Shown one piece after another: positions 6,801 through 12,389 of a DNA stretch of 13,240 nucleotides. The position numbers and the translations under genes were made by a program. The notes below the pieces were generated by a model. That model was not told the origin of the DNA. It worked only from the letters and a program-made list of their open reading frames with translations, and did not search any database. The stretch spans positions 101,814-115,053 of the forward strand of contig NZ_MOMC01000040.1 in NCBI RefSeq assembly GCF_001983105.1, in the 5' to 3' direction. Source of the DNA: Pseudofrankia asymbiotica (lineage in GTDB: Bacteria; Actinomycetota; Actinomycetes; Frankiales; Frankiaceae). Positions within the stretch are counted from its first letter, which is position 1. Each line of letters begins with the position of its first letter.

Positions 6801-7731
6801 CGACACGCCCCTCCGCCGGGGTCGCCGCCGGATCGGCGGAGCTCGCGGGCGCGCCGGCGTCGAGGAGGTCGGGAACGGACGGGACGACGCGCAGGCCGCC
6901 GTCAGGAGCGGCGACGGTGACGACGCCGAGCGCGAGCAGCTCCTCCATCGCCGCGTCGGCGGCCAGCTCGCGGACCTGCACCTGATAGCGCGGGGTGGTG
7001 CGGAACGTGCCGCCGCCCTCCTCGCCGACCTGGACCAGGCAGCCCGACTCGACGAGGAACCCCATGGCCCGGGCGATGATCCCGGTTGTCGACCCGGAGA
7101 GCCGGCGCGCGTCCCTGGTGGTCCCGGTCGCCGGCCTGCGGGAGTACAGCCGCCAGGCCGCCTCCAGCCGTGGTTCGTCCTCAGGCGTGGGGTCGCCGGG
7201 GCCTGGCACGGCGGAGCCGCCGGCCCTGGTCTCGAGGAGTCGGGCGGCCTCGCGGACGAACGCGTCCACCCCGTCGACGCTGACCCGCCCGACATAGGAG
7301 TCGTCGGTGAGGTCGGCCGGGCGGGGAAACGCGAGCGCGGCGATCGCGAGCTGCGCCAGCGCGTGCAGCATCCGGTCGGCGGCGCGGTGCTCGCCGCCGG
7401 CACGCCGGGCGTAGTCGCTGATCCGCACGGTGAACGCCGACTCGGCGGTGCCGCCGGCGACCAGCCCCGCCCGGTCGGAGACGTCCAGCACGACGATGCC
7501 CAGCCCGTCCGCGACCGCGTGCGTCAGCGCCGCGAAGCCGGACTCGTGCAGGTAGCGGCGGACCAGCTCGCGGTAACGCGCGTCCCGCGCCGGCACCAGC
7601 CGGGGCCGCAGCCCGAACGCCACCAGCTCGGCGGCGTCCCGCGCCACCGCCTCCACCGGTGGGCCTGCGCCCGGCCAGGACCGCGTGGCCGTGCCCGCGT
7701 CATCCTCGGCCGCCTCGACGGGCAGGCTCAC
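6793..7731 (-). CDS. MukE/JetB-like accessory subunit of the SMC complex (312 aa)
   Basis: Middle gene of the operon. It starts with GTG at 7731, overlapping the preceding stop by 4 nt (GTGA), and ends within the start of the ATPase gene, so all three should be translationally coupled. Residues 1-25 look disordered. Residues 50-170 are mostly helical with short strands (G-L-G-I-V-V-L-D-V at 77-85, F-T-V-R-I at 100-104). Residues 205-282 look like a winged-helix fold: helices around 206-230, then a beta hairpin with an E-E-G-G-G turn near 237-241. The last 20 residues are a low-complexity tail. In MukBEF and Wadjet systems the second small subunit is a winged-helix dimer that binds the kleisin and DNA, and size and gene order fit that role. 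The assignment comes from context and predicted fold, not from a recognisable signature. I recall close homologues, annotated hypothetical, in the same order in streptomycetes. Confidence 0.75.
   Translation of the reverse strand: MSLPVEAAEDDAGTATRSWPGAGPPVEAVARDAAELVAFGLRPRLVPARDARYRELVRRYLHESGFAALTHAVADGLGIVVLDVSDRAGLVAGGTAESAFTVRISDYARRAGGEHRAADRMLHALAQLAIAALAFPRPADLTDDSYVGRVSVDGVDAFVREAARLLETRAGGSAVPGPGDPTPEDEPRLEAAWRLYSRRPATGTTRDARRLSGSTTGIIARAMGFLVESGCLVQVGEEGGGTFRTTPRYQVQVRELAADAAMEELLALGVVTVAAPDGGLRVVPSVPDLLDAGAPASSADPAATPAEGRVDV
6810..6814 (-). promoter_or_regulatory. Ribosome binding site of the ATPase gene
   Basis: On the minus strand GGAGG lies 9 nt before the ATG at 6800, inside the 3' end of the preceding gene. 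It is the best Shine-Dalgarno sequence in the operon and decides the start: the protein begins MYELARV, not further upstream where the frame is open. Confidence 0.75.
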
Positions 7732-9596
7732 CGCGCACCCACCAGACCGGTCTCGGTGGCGGTGGGCGCCGCCCGTCCGCTCTCGCCGGCCCCGATGCCC
7801 GTCTCGGTGCCGGCGTCGGTGGCCCTCGTCCCCGCGGATTCGGTCTCGGCGGCCCTGGACCCGGCGACGTCGGTCTCGGCGGCCGCGGCCCCAGCGGTCT
7901 CGGCCTCGGTGGGATCGGGGCGGTCGGTGACCGTGACGCGGCCGACGAGCAGGTCGGCGCCGGCGAACTCGGGGTCGTCCAGCGGCGTGCCGTCGTCGAC
8001 GGCCAGCAGCGGCCGCTCGCCGGCCACCGCCTCGGCGCCGTCGGCCGCGTCCGGCTGGCCGGCCGCGCCGTCGCCGCCGTGCCGGGGCTTCGCGCCGAGG
8101 CGCTGGGGCTGGCCGGCTCGGTCCGCGACGGCGGCGAGCCGTGGGCTCATGGCGTGCAGCGTGAGCAGGGTGAGCAGCTGGCCCGCCTCAAGGGCGACGG
8201 CCGCGCTGCCCGCCAGGGCCCTGGCCTCGGCGAGCAGGCCGGACAGCCGCCGCGGCGCCTCCGGGTCGATCTCGTCGAGCAGCTCGAGCGCGAGCGTCCA
8301 GGCGTCGTCGCCGAACCGGGGCGGCTCCTCCCAGGCGACCAGCTCGGCCTCCGGGACCGGCGCGCCCAGCGTGTCGCGCTCGGCCGGCGGGCGCAGCAAC
8401 GCGTCGACCAGATCGGCCAGGCGCGGCGCGCGCGGCGGGCGGACCCCGGCGGCACCGGGGAAGAACGCCGCGGCCACCTGGCTCGCCTCGCCGAGCGGGC
8501 GGGCGAGCGTCGGCGCGAGCAGCTGGGTGTACAGGTCGACACCGGTCCCGCCGCCGGCCGCCGGGGCCGCGAACTGCTGGCGGTCCTGCTCCGCCCGGAA
8601 CACCGCGAACGCCTCCTGCAGGCGGGCCTGCAGCTGGGTGTGCCTGCGCACGCAGTCCGCGACGATCGTGACGAGGTCGGCCGCCGCCCGCTTGTGCGCC
8701 GGGTCCTCGGCCGAGTCACGGTAGCGGCGGATGTGGGTGAGGATCGCGTTCTCGTGCCGGTAACGGGCCTCGACGTGGCCGAGCGCCTCGTCGACCAGCG
8801 CCGGCAGCGTGTGCAGCCAGTCGACGGACAGCACATCCCGGCGGGTGCCCTCCAGGCTCCGGCGCAGCTGCTCGGCGTACTGCACGGTGCGGTAGCGGGC
8901 GGCCTCGGCGGCGGTGCGCGCGTCGGAGAGCCGGCCACGGCGGATCAGGTTGTCCAGCGTCACCTCGGCGGCGACCTGGGCGGACGTGACGTCGGTGTCC
9001 AGCGCGCCGACGAGCACGGTGACGGCCTCGTCGGTGGCGCGCAGGTAGATCTCGCCAGCGGGGTCGGCGAGCTCGACGAGCAGCTTGAAGTCGAACCGGC
9101 GCCGCTCGTAGCGGCCGTCGGGGTGGTACGTGCCGTAGACCGTGTCGAAACCGCGGTCGACGCTGCCCACGTTGATCAGGTTGTCGAGCACCCAGCGGGC
9201 GGCCCGCTCGTGCTCGGCCGCGGGCCGCCGCGGTGCCTGCGCGCCGGCGAGCGGGGTGAGGCGGCGCAGCACCTGGTCGTGGCTCGCGCCCCGGTCGAAG
9301 TCCATCGCGACCGTCACCAGGTCGATCGCGTGCAGTGCCAGCTCCGCCATCGCGTAGACGGCGAAGTCGGCGCCGTCGAGCAGGCGCTTGCGCGCGTCCA
9401 GGTCATGCAGTGGCGCCGTCAGCGCCAGCGCCTTCAACCGGCGGGCCATCCCGTCGTCCGCCGCGCCCAGCGCCATGCCCCGGGCGACCGCCGAGCCGTC
9501 CCGGCCGCCGGTCGGCTCGGCCGCGCCGAGGACGCGGACCGCGCCGTCGGGATAGGGCGGCGCGTCCGAGGGCTCGGTCGGGATCGGCGGGCACAT
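7728..9596 (-). CDS. Kleisin-like (MukF/JetA-type) subunit of the SMC complex (622 aa)
   Basis: First gene of the operon. The ATG at 9596 sits 7 nt after TAACCT and has no Shine-Dalgarno, consistent with a leaderless message; ATG codons at residues 41 and 50 are alternative starts. Residues 1-50 look disordered. A helical N-terminal part (about 50-145), which could hold the winged-helix dimerisation domain typical of MukF, is followed by a small mixed region (150-200) with strands F-K-L-L-V-E-L and E-I-Y-L. A long helical section (about 205-340), rich in Arg, Glu and Ala, corresponds in position to the middle helical domain of MukF. Residues 350-490 are again helical, and 495-622 is a low-complexity tail with degenerate Ala-Glu-Thr repeats. 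Known kleisins bridge the two ATPase heads of the SMC dimer; I infer that role from position and architecture. Ends TGA at 7728-7730, overlapping the next start by 4 nt. Coding is certain; kleisin identity is moderate. Confidence 0.72.
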   Translation of the reverse strand: MCPPIPTEPSDAPPYPDGAVRVLGAAEPTGGRDGSAVARGMALGAADDGMARRLKALALTAPLHDLDARKRLLDGADFAVYAMAELALHAIDLVTVAMDFDRGASHDQVLRRLTPLAGAQAPRRPAAEHERAARWVLDNLINVGSVDRGFDTVYGTYHPDGRYERRRFDFKLLVELADPAGEIYLRATDEAVTVLVGALDTDVTSAQVAAEVTLDNLIRRGRLSDARTAAEAARYRTVQYAEQLRRSLEGTRRDVLSVDWLHTLPALVDEALGHVEARYRHENAILTHIRRYRDSAEDPAHKRAAADLVTIVADCVRRHTQLQARLQEAFAVFRAEQDRQQFAAPAAGGGTGVDLYTQLLAPTLARPLGEASQVAAAFFPGAAGVRPPRAPRLADLVDALLRPPAERDTLGAPVPEAELVAWEEPPRFGDDAWTLALELLDEIDPEAPRRLSGLLAEARALAGSAAVALEAGQLLTLLTLHAMSPRLAAVADRAGQPQRLGAKPRHGGDGAAGQPDAADGAEAVAGERPLLAVDDGTPLDDPEFAGADLLVGRVTVTDRPDPTEAETAGAAAAETDVAGSRAAETESAGTRATDAGTETGIGAGESGRAAPTATETGLVGAR

Positions 9597-9603
9597 CGGA
9601 CGA

Positions 9604-9609
9604 AGGTTA
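9604..9609 (-). promoter_or_regulatory. Possible -10 element of the SMC operon (leaderless start)
   Basis: On the minus strand TAACCT (TANNNT) ends 7 nt before the ATG at 9596, the distance at which transcription would begin at or next to the start codon. No purine-rich ribosome site is present. No convincing -35 hexamer is seen at 16-19 nt upstream, so this is tentative. Confidence 0.35.
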
Positions 9610-9785
9610 CCGGCGACGCGGCCAGGGCCGGCCGGCCACGAGCGTCAGCCGCCGCGCGGAGTCATCGAGCCGACGCGGAGGTACAGGGGGCGCGGCCCAC
9701 CGGCATGACCGGCGGGGGTATGGCAACGGGTCTCCGGCGTCTGCCAGCGGACAAGGTTCAGTGTTCCGATTTGTATGGGCAGTAC

Positions 9786-9791
9786 TAGGCT
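9786..9791 (+). promoter_or_regulatory. Possible -10 element of terD (leaderless start)
   Basis: TAGGCT (TANNNT) ends 8 nt before the ATG at 9800, with only a weak AGG as ribosome site. A leaderless or near-leaderless message is plausible. No -35 match is evident. The 203 bp between this gene and the divergent SMC operon must contain both promoters. Confidence 0.3.
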
Positions 9792-9799
9792 TTGTGGCC

Positions 9800-10381
9800 A
9801 TGGCCTCCGTGTCCCTGTCCAAGGGTGGAAACGTCTCCCTCAGCAAGGCCGCCCCGAACCTGACCACGGTCACCGTCGGTCTCGGCTGGCAGGTCCGGCA
9901 GACATCCGGCGCGCCGTACGACCTCGACGCGTCCGCGATCGTCGTGGATGACCGTGGCCGTGTGCTGTCCGACAGCTACTTTATCTTCTTCAACAACCTG
10001 ACGAGCCCGGACGGCAGCGTGCAGCACCTGGGCGACAACCTCGTCGGCGGCGGTGGCGGCGACGACGAGCAGATCATGGTCGACCTGCGCGGGCTGACCG
10101 CGCAGGCGTCGAAGGTCGTGTTCGCGGTCTCGATCTACGACGCGGAGGTGCGGCGGCAGACGTTCGGCCAGGTCCGCGACGCGTTCATCCGTGTGGCCGA
10201 CGCGAACACGGGCATCGAGATCGCCCGCTACGACCTCACCGAGGACGCGTCGACGGAGACCGCGATGCTGTTCGGCGAGCTGTACCGGTACGGCGGCGAG
10301 TGGAAGTTCCGCGCCGTCGGCCAGGGCTACTCCACCGGCCTGCGCGGCATCGCCGTCGACTTCGGCGTCAACGTCTCCTGA
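9800..10381 (+). CDS. terD: TerD-family stress protein (193 aa)
   Basis: TerD-domain proteins are small cytoplasmic calcium-binding beta-sandwich proteins tied to tellurite resistance, phage inhibition and general stress; actinomycetes carry many paralogues. The sequence has the full domain. It has the N-terminal S-L-S-K-G-G-N-V-S-L-S-K (4-15), the strand G-L-G-W (27-30), and D-L-D-A-S (41-45). The acidic metal-binding loop is G-D-N-L then G-G-G-G-G-D-D-E (78-90), followed by the C-terminal G-E-L-Y-R-Y and W-K-F-R-A-V-G-Q-G-Y motifs (159-177). Length equals the family norm. The start at 9800 is chosen because the family begins with M-x-V-S-L-S-K-G; an in-frame GTG two codons earlier is possible. 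It is divergent from the SMC operon and convergent with the RelE-like gene (15 bp between stops). No other ter genes are in the window, so the exact paralogue (TerD, TerE or TerZ type) cannot be fixed. Confidence 0.93.
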   Translation: MASVSLSKGGNVSLSKAAPNLTTVTVGLGWQVRQTSGAPYDLDASAIVVDDRGRVLSDSYFIFFNNLTSPDGSVQHLGDNLVGGGGGDDEQIMVDLRGLTAQASKVVFAVSIYDAEVRRQTFGQVRDAFIRVADANTGIEIARYDLTEDASTETAMLFGELYRYGGEWKFRAVGQGYSTGLRGIAVDFGVNVS

Positions 10382-10396
10382 CGACCGAGCCCCGTC

Positions 10397-10756
10397 CTAG
10401 CGGAAGCGGTCGACGAAGGGGATTCGCGGGCCCGGGTCGGCGAGACGGCGGACGACCCGGGGGCGGTGGCCGACGACCATGACCCGGATGGTGCGGGTGT
10501 TCGCGTCGACGCGGTAGAGGACCCGCCACGAGTGCTCGGACGCCTCGAGCATCGTCGCCGACGGCGTCGTGCCCTCCCGCCCGGCGGACCGTGACTCGCT
10601 CGCGTCCTGCGCGCCCAGGGGCTTGCCGGCCTTGTACGGCTCCTTCAGGAGCGGGCCGTTGAGGAATCGCTTCACGTCGACCGCGATGAGCTCGGGCAGC
10701 CGCTCAAGGTCCCGCTCGGCCGATGGCGCCAGCACCAGCCGGTACTTCTCGCTCAC
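10397..10756 (-). CDS. RelE/ParE-superfamily toxin, atypical (119 aa)
   Basis: RelE-type toxins are small ribosome-dependent mRNA endonucleases or, in the ParE branch, gyrase poisons. The family pattern is clear at the start (Y-R-L-V-L-A-P-S-A-E-R-D-L at 5-17, L-P at 20-21, G-P-L-L-K-E-P at 34-40, G-K-P-L at 44-47). It is clear again near the end (W-R-V-L-Y-R-V-D at 77-84, then a V-x-V strand and G-H-R at 96-98). Between them residues 48-76 are longer than usual by about 14 residues and lack the compact turn that normally precedes the R-V-x-Y strand. The tail beyond 104 is also extra; relatives are usually 85-95 aa. It starts with GTG at 10756 behind a weak GGCGGG. No intact antitoxin gene adjoins it; see the relic upstream. 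It may be an inactive or altered toxin. Confidence 0.75.
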   Translation of the reverse strand: MSEKYRLVLAPSAERDLERLPELIAVDVKRFLNGPLLKEPYKAGKPLGAQDASESRSAGREGTTPSATMLEASEHSWRVLYRVDANTRTIRVMVVGHRPRVVRRLADPGPRIPFVDRFR

Positions 10757-10831
10757 CGGTCACCCGCCAGGGGCGCCGGGAGCGCCGGGAGCGGGCAGGC
10801 GGTACCAGCGGATGGCTTCGACACCAGCCGA

Positions 10832-11033
10832 TCATAGGTGGAATCGGCTCACCGAATCGGGCATTGACGTCGGCCCGCGGCCAGCCACTGTGACGGACAC
10901 ACCGTTGCTCTGTCGTCCGTGGCCCAGACGTCGTCTCGCCAGTGCTCACCCGGCGGTAGATCGCCCCCGCCGTGTCGTCGCGGTTGTGAATCTGGCCAGA
11001 TCGTGACGACGACGACACGCCTACGATGATCAT
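10832..11033 (-). pseudogene. Possible frameshifted Phd/YefM-type antitoxin relic
   Basis: Reading leftward from an ATG at 11033, one frame gives M-I-I-V-G-V and, after a Ser-rich stretch, I-H-N-R-D-D-T-A-G-A-I-Y-R-R-V-S-T-G-E. That closely follows the Phd-family pattern of a short strand, then a helix ending R-R-V-x-x-G-E. About 30 nt later the expected next strand (V-x-V-T-x-x-G-R-P) appears only in another frame, as G-V-S-V-T-V-A-G-R-G-P, which stops at TGA 10832-10834. The two halves in different frames suggest an indel. The relic lies directly upstream of the RelE-like gene, where its antitoxin should be. A TATGAT hexamer (10831-10836) at its end could be a promoter for the toxin alone. 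The match is by eye and short, so chance cannot be excluded. Confidence 0.35.
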
Positions 11034-11085
11034 GGGCGATCGTGATCGGGGCGGACCTTCGCCACCGCGGCACTTGTGCCCTGGG

Positions 11086-11112
11086 CCGGGCTGCCTGGGC
11101 CGAGCAGCCCGG
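11086..11112 (-). terminator. GC-rich hairpin beyond the HAD gene, possible terminator
   Basis: CCGGGCTGC (11086-11094) and GCAGCCCGG (11104-11112) form a perfect 9-bp stem with a 9-nt loop, 65 nt past the stop codon of the HAD-family gene. Neither side has a T-tract. Actinomycetes often use such hairpins without U-runs, but proof of termination is lacking. Confidence 0.35.
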
Positions 11113-11176
11113 GCCAGAACTGCCCGAGCTGAGCAGTCCGGGGCCATCCGGCCGACCGGCGCCCGCACCGGGCGGT

Positions 11177-11905
11177 TCAGGTGGGTGCGTAGGCGGTTCG
11201 GACCGTCTCCAGGGTGAGGTCGCCGATGTGGCCCAGCCGGGCGGCCGCCAGGGCGACCGCCTCCGAGGACGGCGGGAAGTGCGGGTTCGGCACGACGATC
11301 ACCCGCATCCCCGCCGCCACCGCGGCGCGCACCCCGTTCGTCGAGTCCTCCACCGCGACGCAGTGAGCCGCCGGGACGCCGAGCCGCCGTGCGGCCTCCA
11401 GGTAGACGTCCGGCGCCGGCTTGCCCCGGCCGGCCTCCTCCGACGAGACGAACGCCCCGAACTCGCCGAGGAGACCCGCCGAACGCAGCACCAGCTCGAT
11501 GACCGGGCGGGGCGACGAGGAGGCGACCGCGAGCGGCAGCCCGGCCGCCGCGAGTGCCCGGACCGCGCCCACCGCGCCGTCGATCAGGGGCGGCGCGTCG
11601 CCGTAACGTTCGCCGAGCCGGCGCAGCACCTCGTCGACCGCCTCGTCCGCCGTCATCCCGATCCCGAGGCTGACCAGGTAGGCGGCCCACTCGGGCGTCG
11701 ACATGCCCATCATGACCCGGGTGCTGTCCGGCGCCCACCGCCCGCCGCGCTCGGCGACCAGCTCCCGCCGGACCGCGTCCCACACCTGCTCGGAGTCGAT
11801 CAGGACCCCGTCCATGTCGAAGACGACGGCCCGCGGCCCGCCGCCGCCGGCCGTCCCGGGCGTTCCCGCCGCGCCGCCGCCCGTCGTCTGCCGCTCCGCC
11901 GTCAT
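11177..11905 (-). CDS. HAD-superfamily hydrolase, beta-phosphoglucomutase/sugar-phosphatase-like (242 aa)
   Basis: Cytoplasmic HAD subfamily IA enzyme that transfers or removes phosphate through an aspartyl-phosphate. All four motifs are present. Motif I is V-V-F-D-M-D-G-V-L-I-D-S, with nucleophile D30 and acid/base D32. Motif II is the serine cluster A-S-S-S at 128-131, motif III is G-K-P-A-P-D with K162, and motif IV is V-E-D-S-T-N-G with E186 and D187. The helical cap lies about 38-108, as in phosphoglucomutase-like and 2-deoxyglucose-6-phosphate or riboflavin-type phosphatases; the substrate cannot be told from sequence alone. Residues 1-24 are a Gly/Thr-rich extension with no function visible. 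The start at ATG 11905 leaves a 20-bp gap to the divergent CoA-binding gene, so the two probably share control; upstream frame is open but not HAD-like. The ribosome site is poor (GATGGG). Confidence 0.92.
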   Translation of the reverse strand: MTAERQTTGGGAAGTPGTAGGGGPRAVVFDMDGVLIDSEQVWDAVRRELVAERGGRWAPDSTRVMMGMSTPEWAAYLVSLGIGMTADEAVDEVLRRLGERYGDAPPLIDGAVGAVRALAAAGLPLAVASSSPRPVIELVLRSAGLLGEFGAFVSSEEAGRGKPAPDVYLEAARRLGVPAAHCVAVEDSTNGVRAAVAAGMRVIVVPNPHFPPSSEAVALAAARLGHIGDLTLETVRTAYAPT

Positions 11906-11925
11906 GCACCCATCGTCGCGCGGGG

Positions 11926-12369
11926 ATGACCGGGGCGCGGATGGTGGTTGCGATCGGTGTGCGTTACGGAGATGACGAGACGGTCCGGTCCCTGCTGGTC
12001 GACACGGAGACCTGGGCGGTGGTCGGGCTGTCGGACAACAGGGCACGGACGGCCTACCAGATCGCCCACTACCTGCGCGAGCACGGCAAGCGGGTGATCC
12101 CGGTGCACCCGTCGAAGGCGGAGTTCGAGGGCGAACCTGGCTACGCCCGGGTGACCGACATCCCGTTCAAGGTCGACGTCGTGGACGTGTTCGTCCGCTC
12201 GGAGCTCGCCGGCCCGGTGGTCGACGACGCGATCGCCGCCGGCGCGGGCGCGCTGTGGCTGCAGCTGGGCGTGCGTGACGAGGCGGCCGCGGCCCGTGCC
12301 GAAAAAGCCGGCCTGCGGGTGGTCATGGACACCTGCCCCAAGATCGAGGCCCACCTCGCCAATTGGTGA
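11926..12369 (+). CDS. CoA-binding-domain protein, COG1832/YccU type (up to 147 aa)
   Basis: Small single-domain Rossmann-like protein related to the CoA-binding domain of succinyl-CoA synthetase; its physiological role is unknown in most bacteria. Diagnostic features are W-A-V-V-G-L-S (30-36), the nucleotide-binding turn after the first strand, and the helix ending G-K-R-V-I-P-V-H-P (54-62). They continue with V-D-V-V-D-V-F-V-R (83-91), L-W-L-Q-L-G-V (110-116) and the C-terminal V-V-M-D-T-C-P-K-I-E (132-141). The start is uncertain. ATG 11926 gives 147 aa, ATG 11941 gives 142, and GTG 11959 gives V-R-Y-G-D-D-E-T-V, closest in length to relatives I recall beginning M-Y-G-D; I list the longest. 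It is divergent from the HAD gene and convergent with the membrane protein gene (20 bp between stops). Confidence 0.9.
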   Translation: MTGARMVVAIGVRYGDDETVRSLLVDTETWAVVGLSDNRARTAYQIAHYLREHGKRVIPVHPSKAEFEGEPGYARVTDIPFKVDVVDVFVRSELAGPVVDDAIAAGAGALWLQLGVRDEAAAARAEKAGLRVVMDTCPKIEAHLANW

Positions 12370-12389
12370 GGCGTGCGGGCGCTGGTAGC

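Noticed and set aside
1914..6920. 1668-aa open frame on the + strand opposite the SMC-like gene
   Set aside because: It mirrors the codon bias of the minus-strand gene, has Gly/Arg-rich composition without motifs, and spans past the true start of that gene. The minus-strand frame has Walker A, signature and Walker B motifs.
6801..7403. Upstream extension of the SMC-like frame, adding about 200 residues
   Set aside because: The extension is Arg/Pro/Ser-rich and fully overlaps the MukE-like gene. The ATG at 6800 has GGAGG at the right distance and begins the family-like N-terminus.
6334..9788. Two long + strand frames (796 and 709 aa) across the kleisin-like and MukE-like genes
   Set aside because: They are antisense shadows with low-complexity Ser/Pro/Arg or Gly/Arg sequence, no domain pattern and no ribosome sites. 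The minus-strand genes interlock by short overlaps.
10704..11909. 401-aa minus-strand frame covering the HAD gene region
   Set aside because: It is a shadow in the wrong frame of the HAD gene, which has all four catalytic motifs. Only the short piece near 11033-10940 is of interest, as a possible antitoxin relic.
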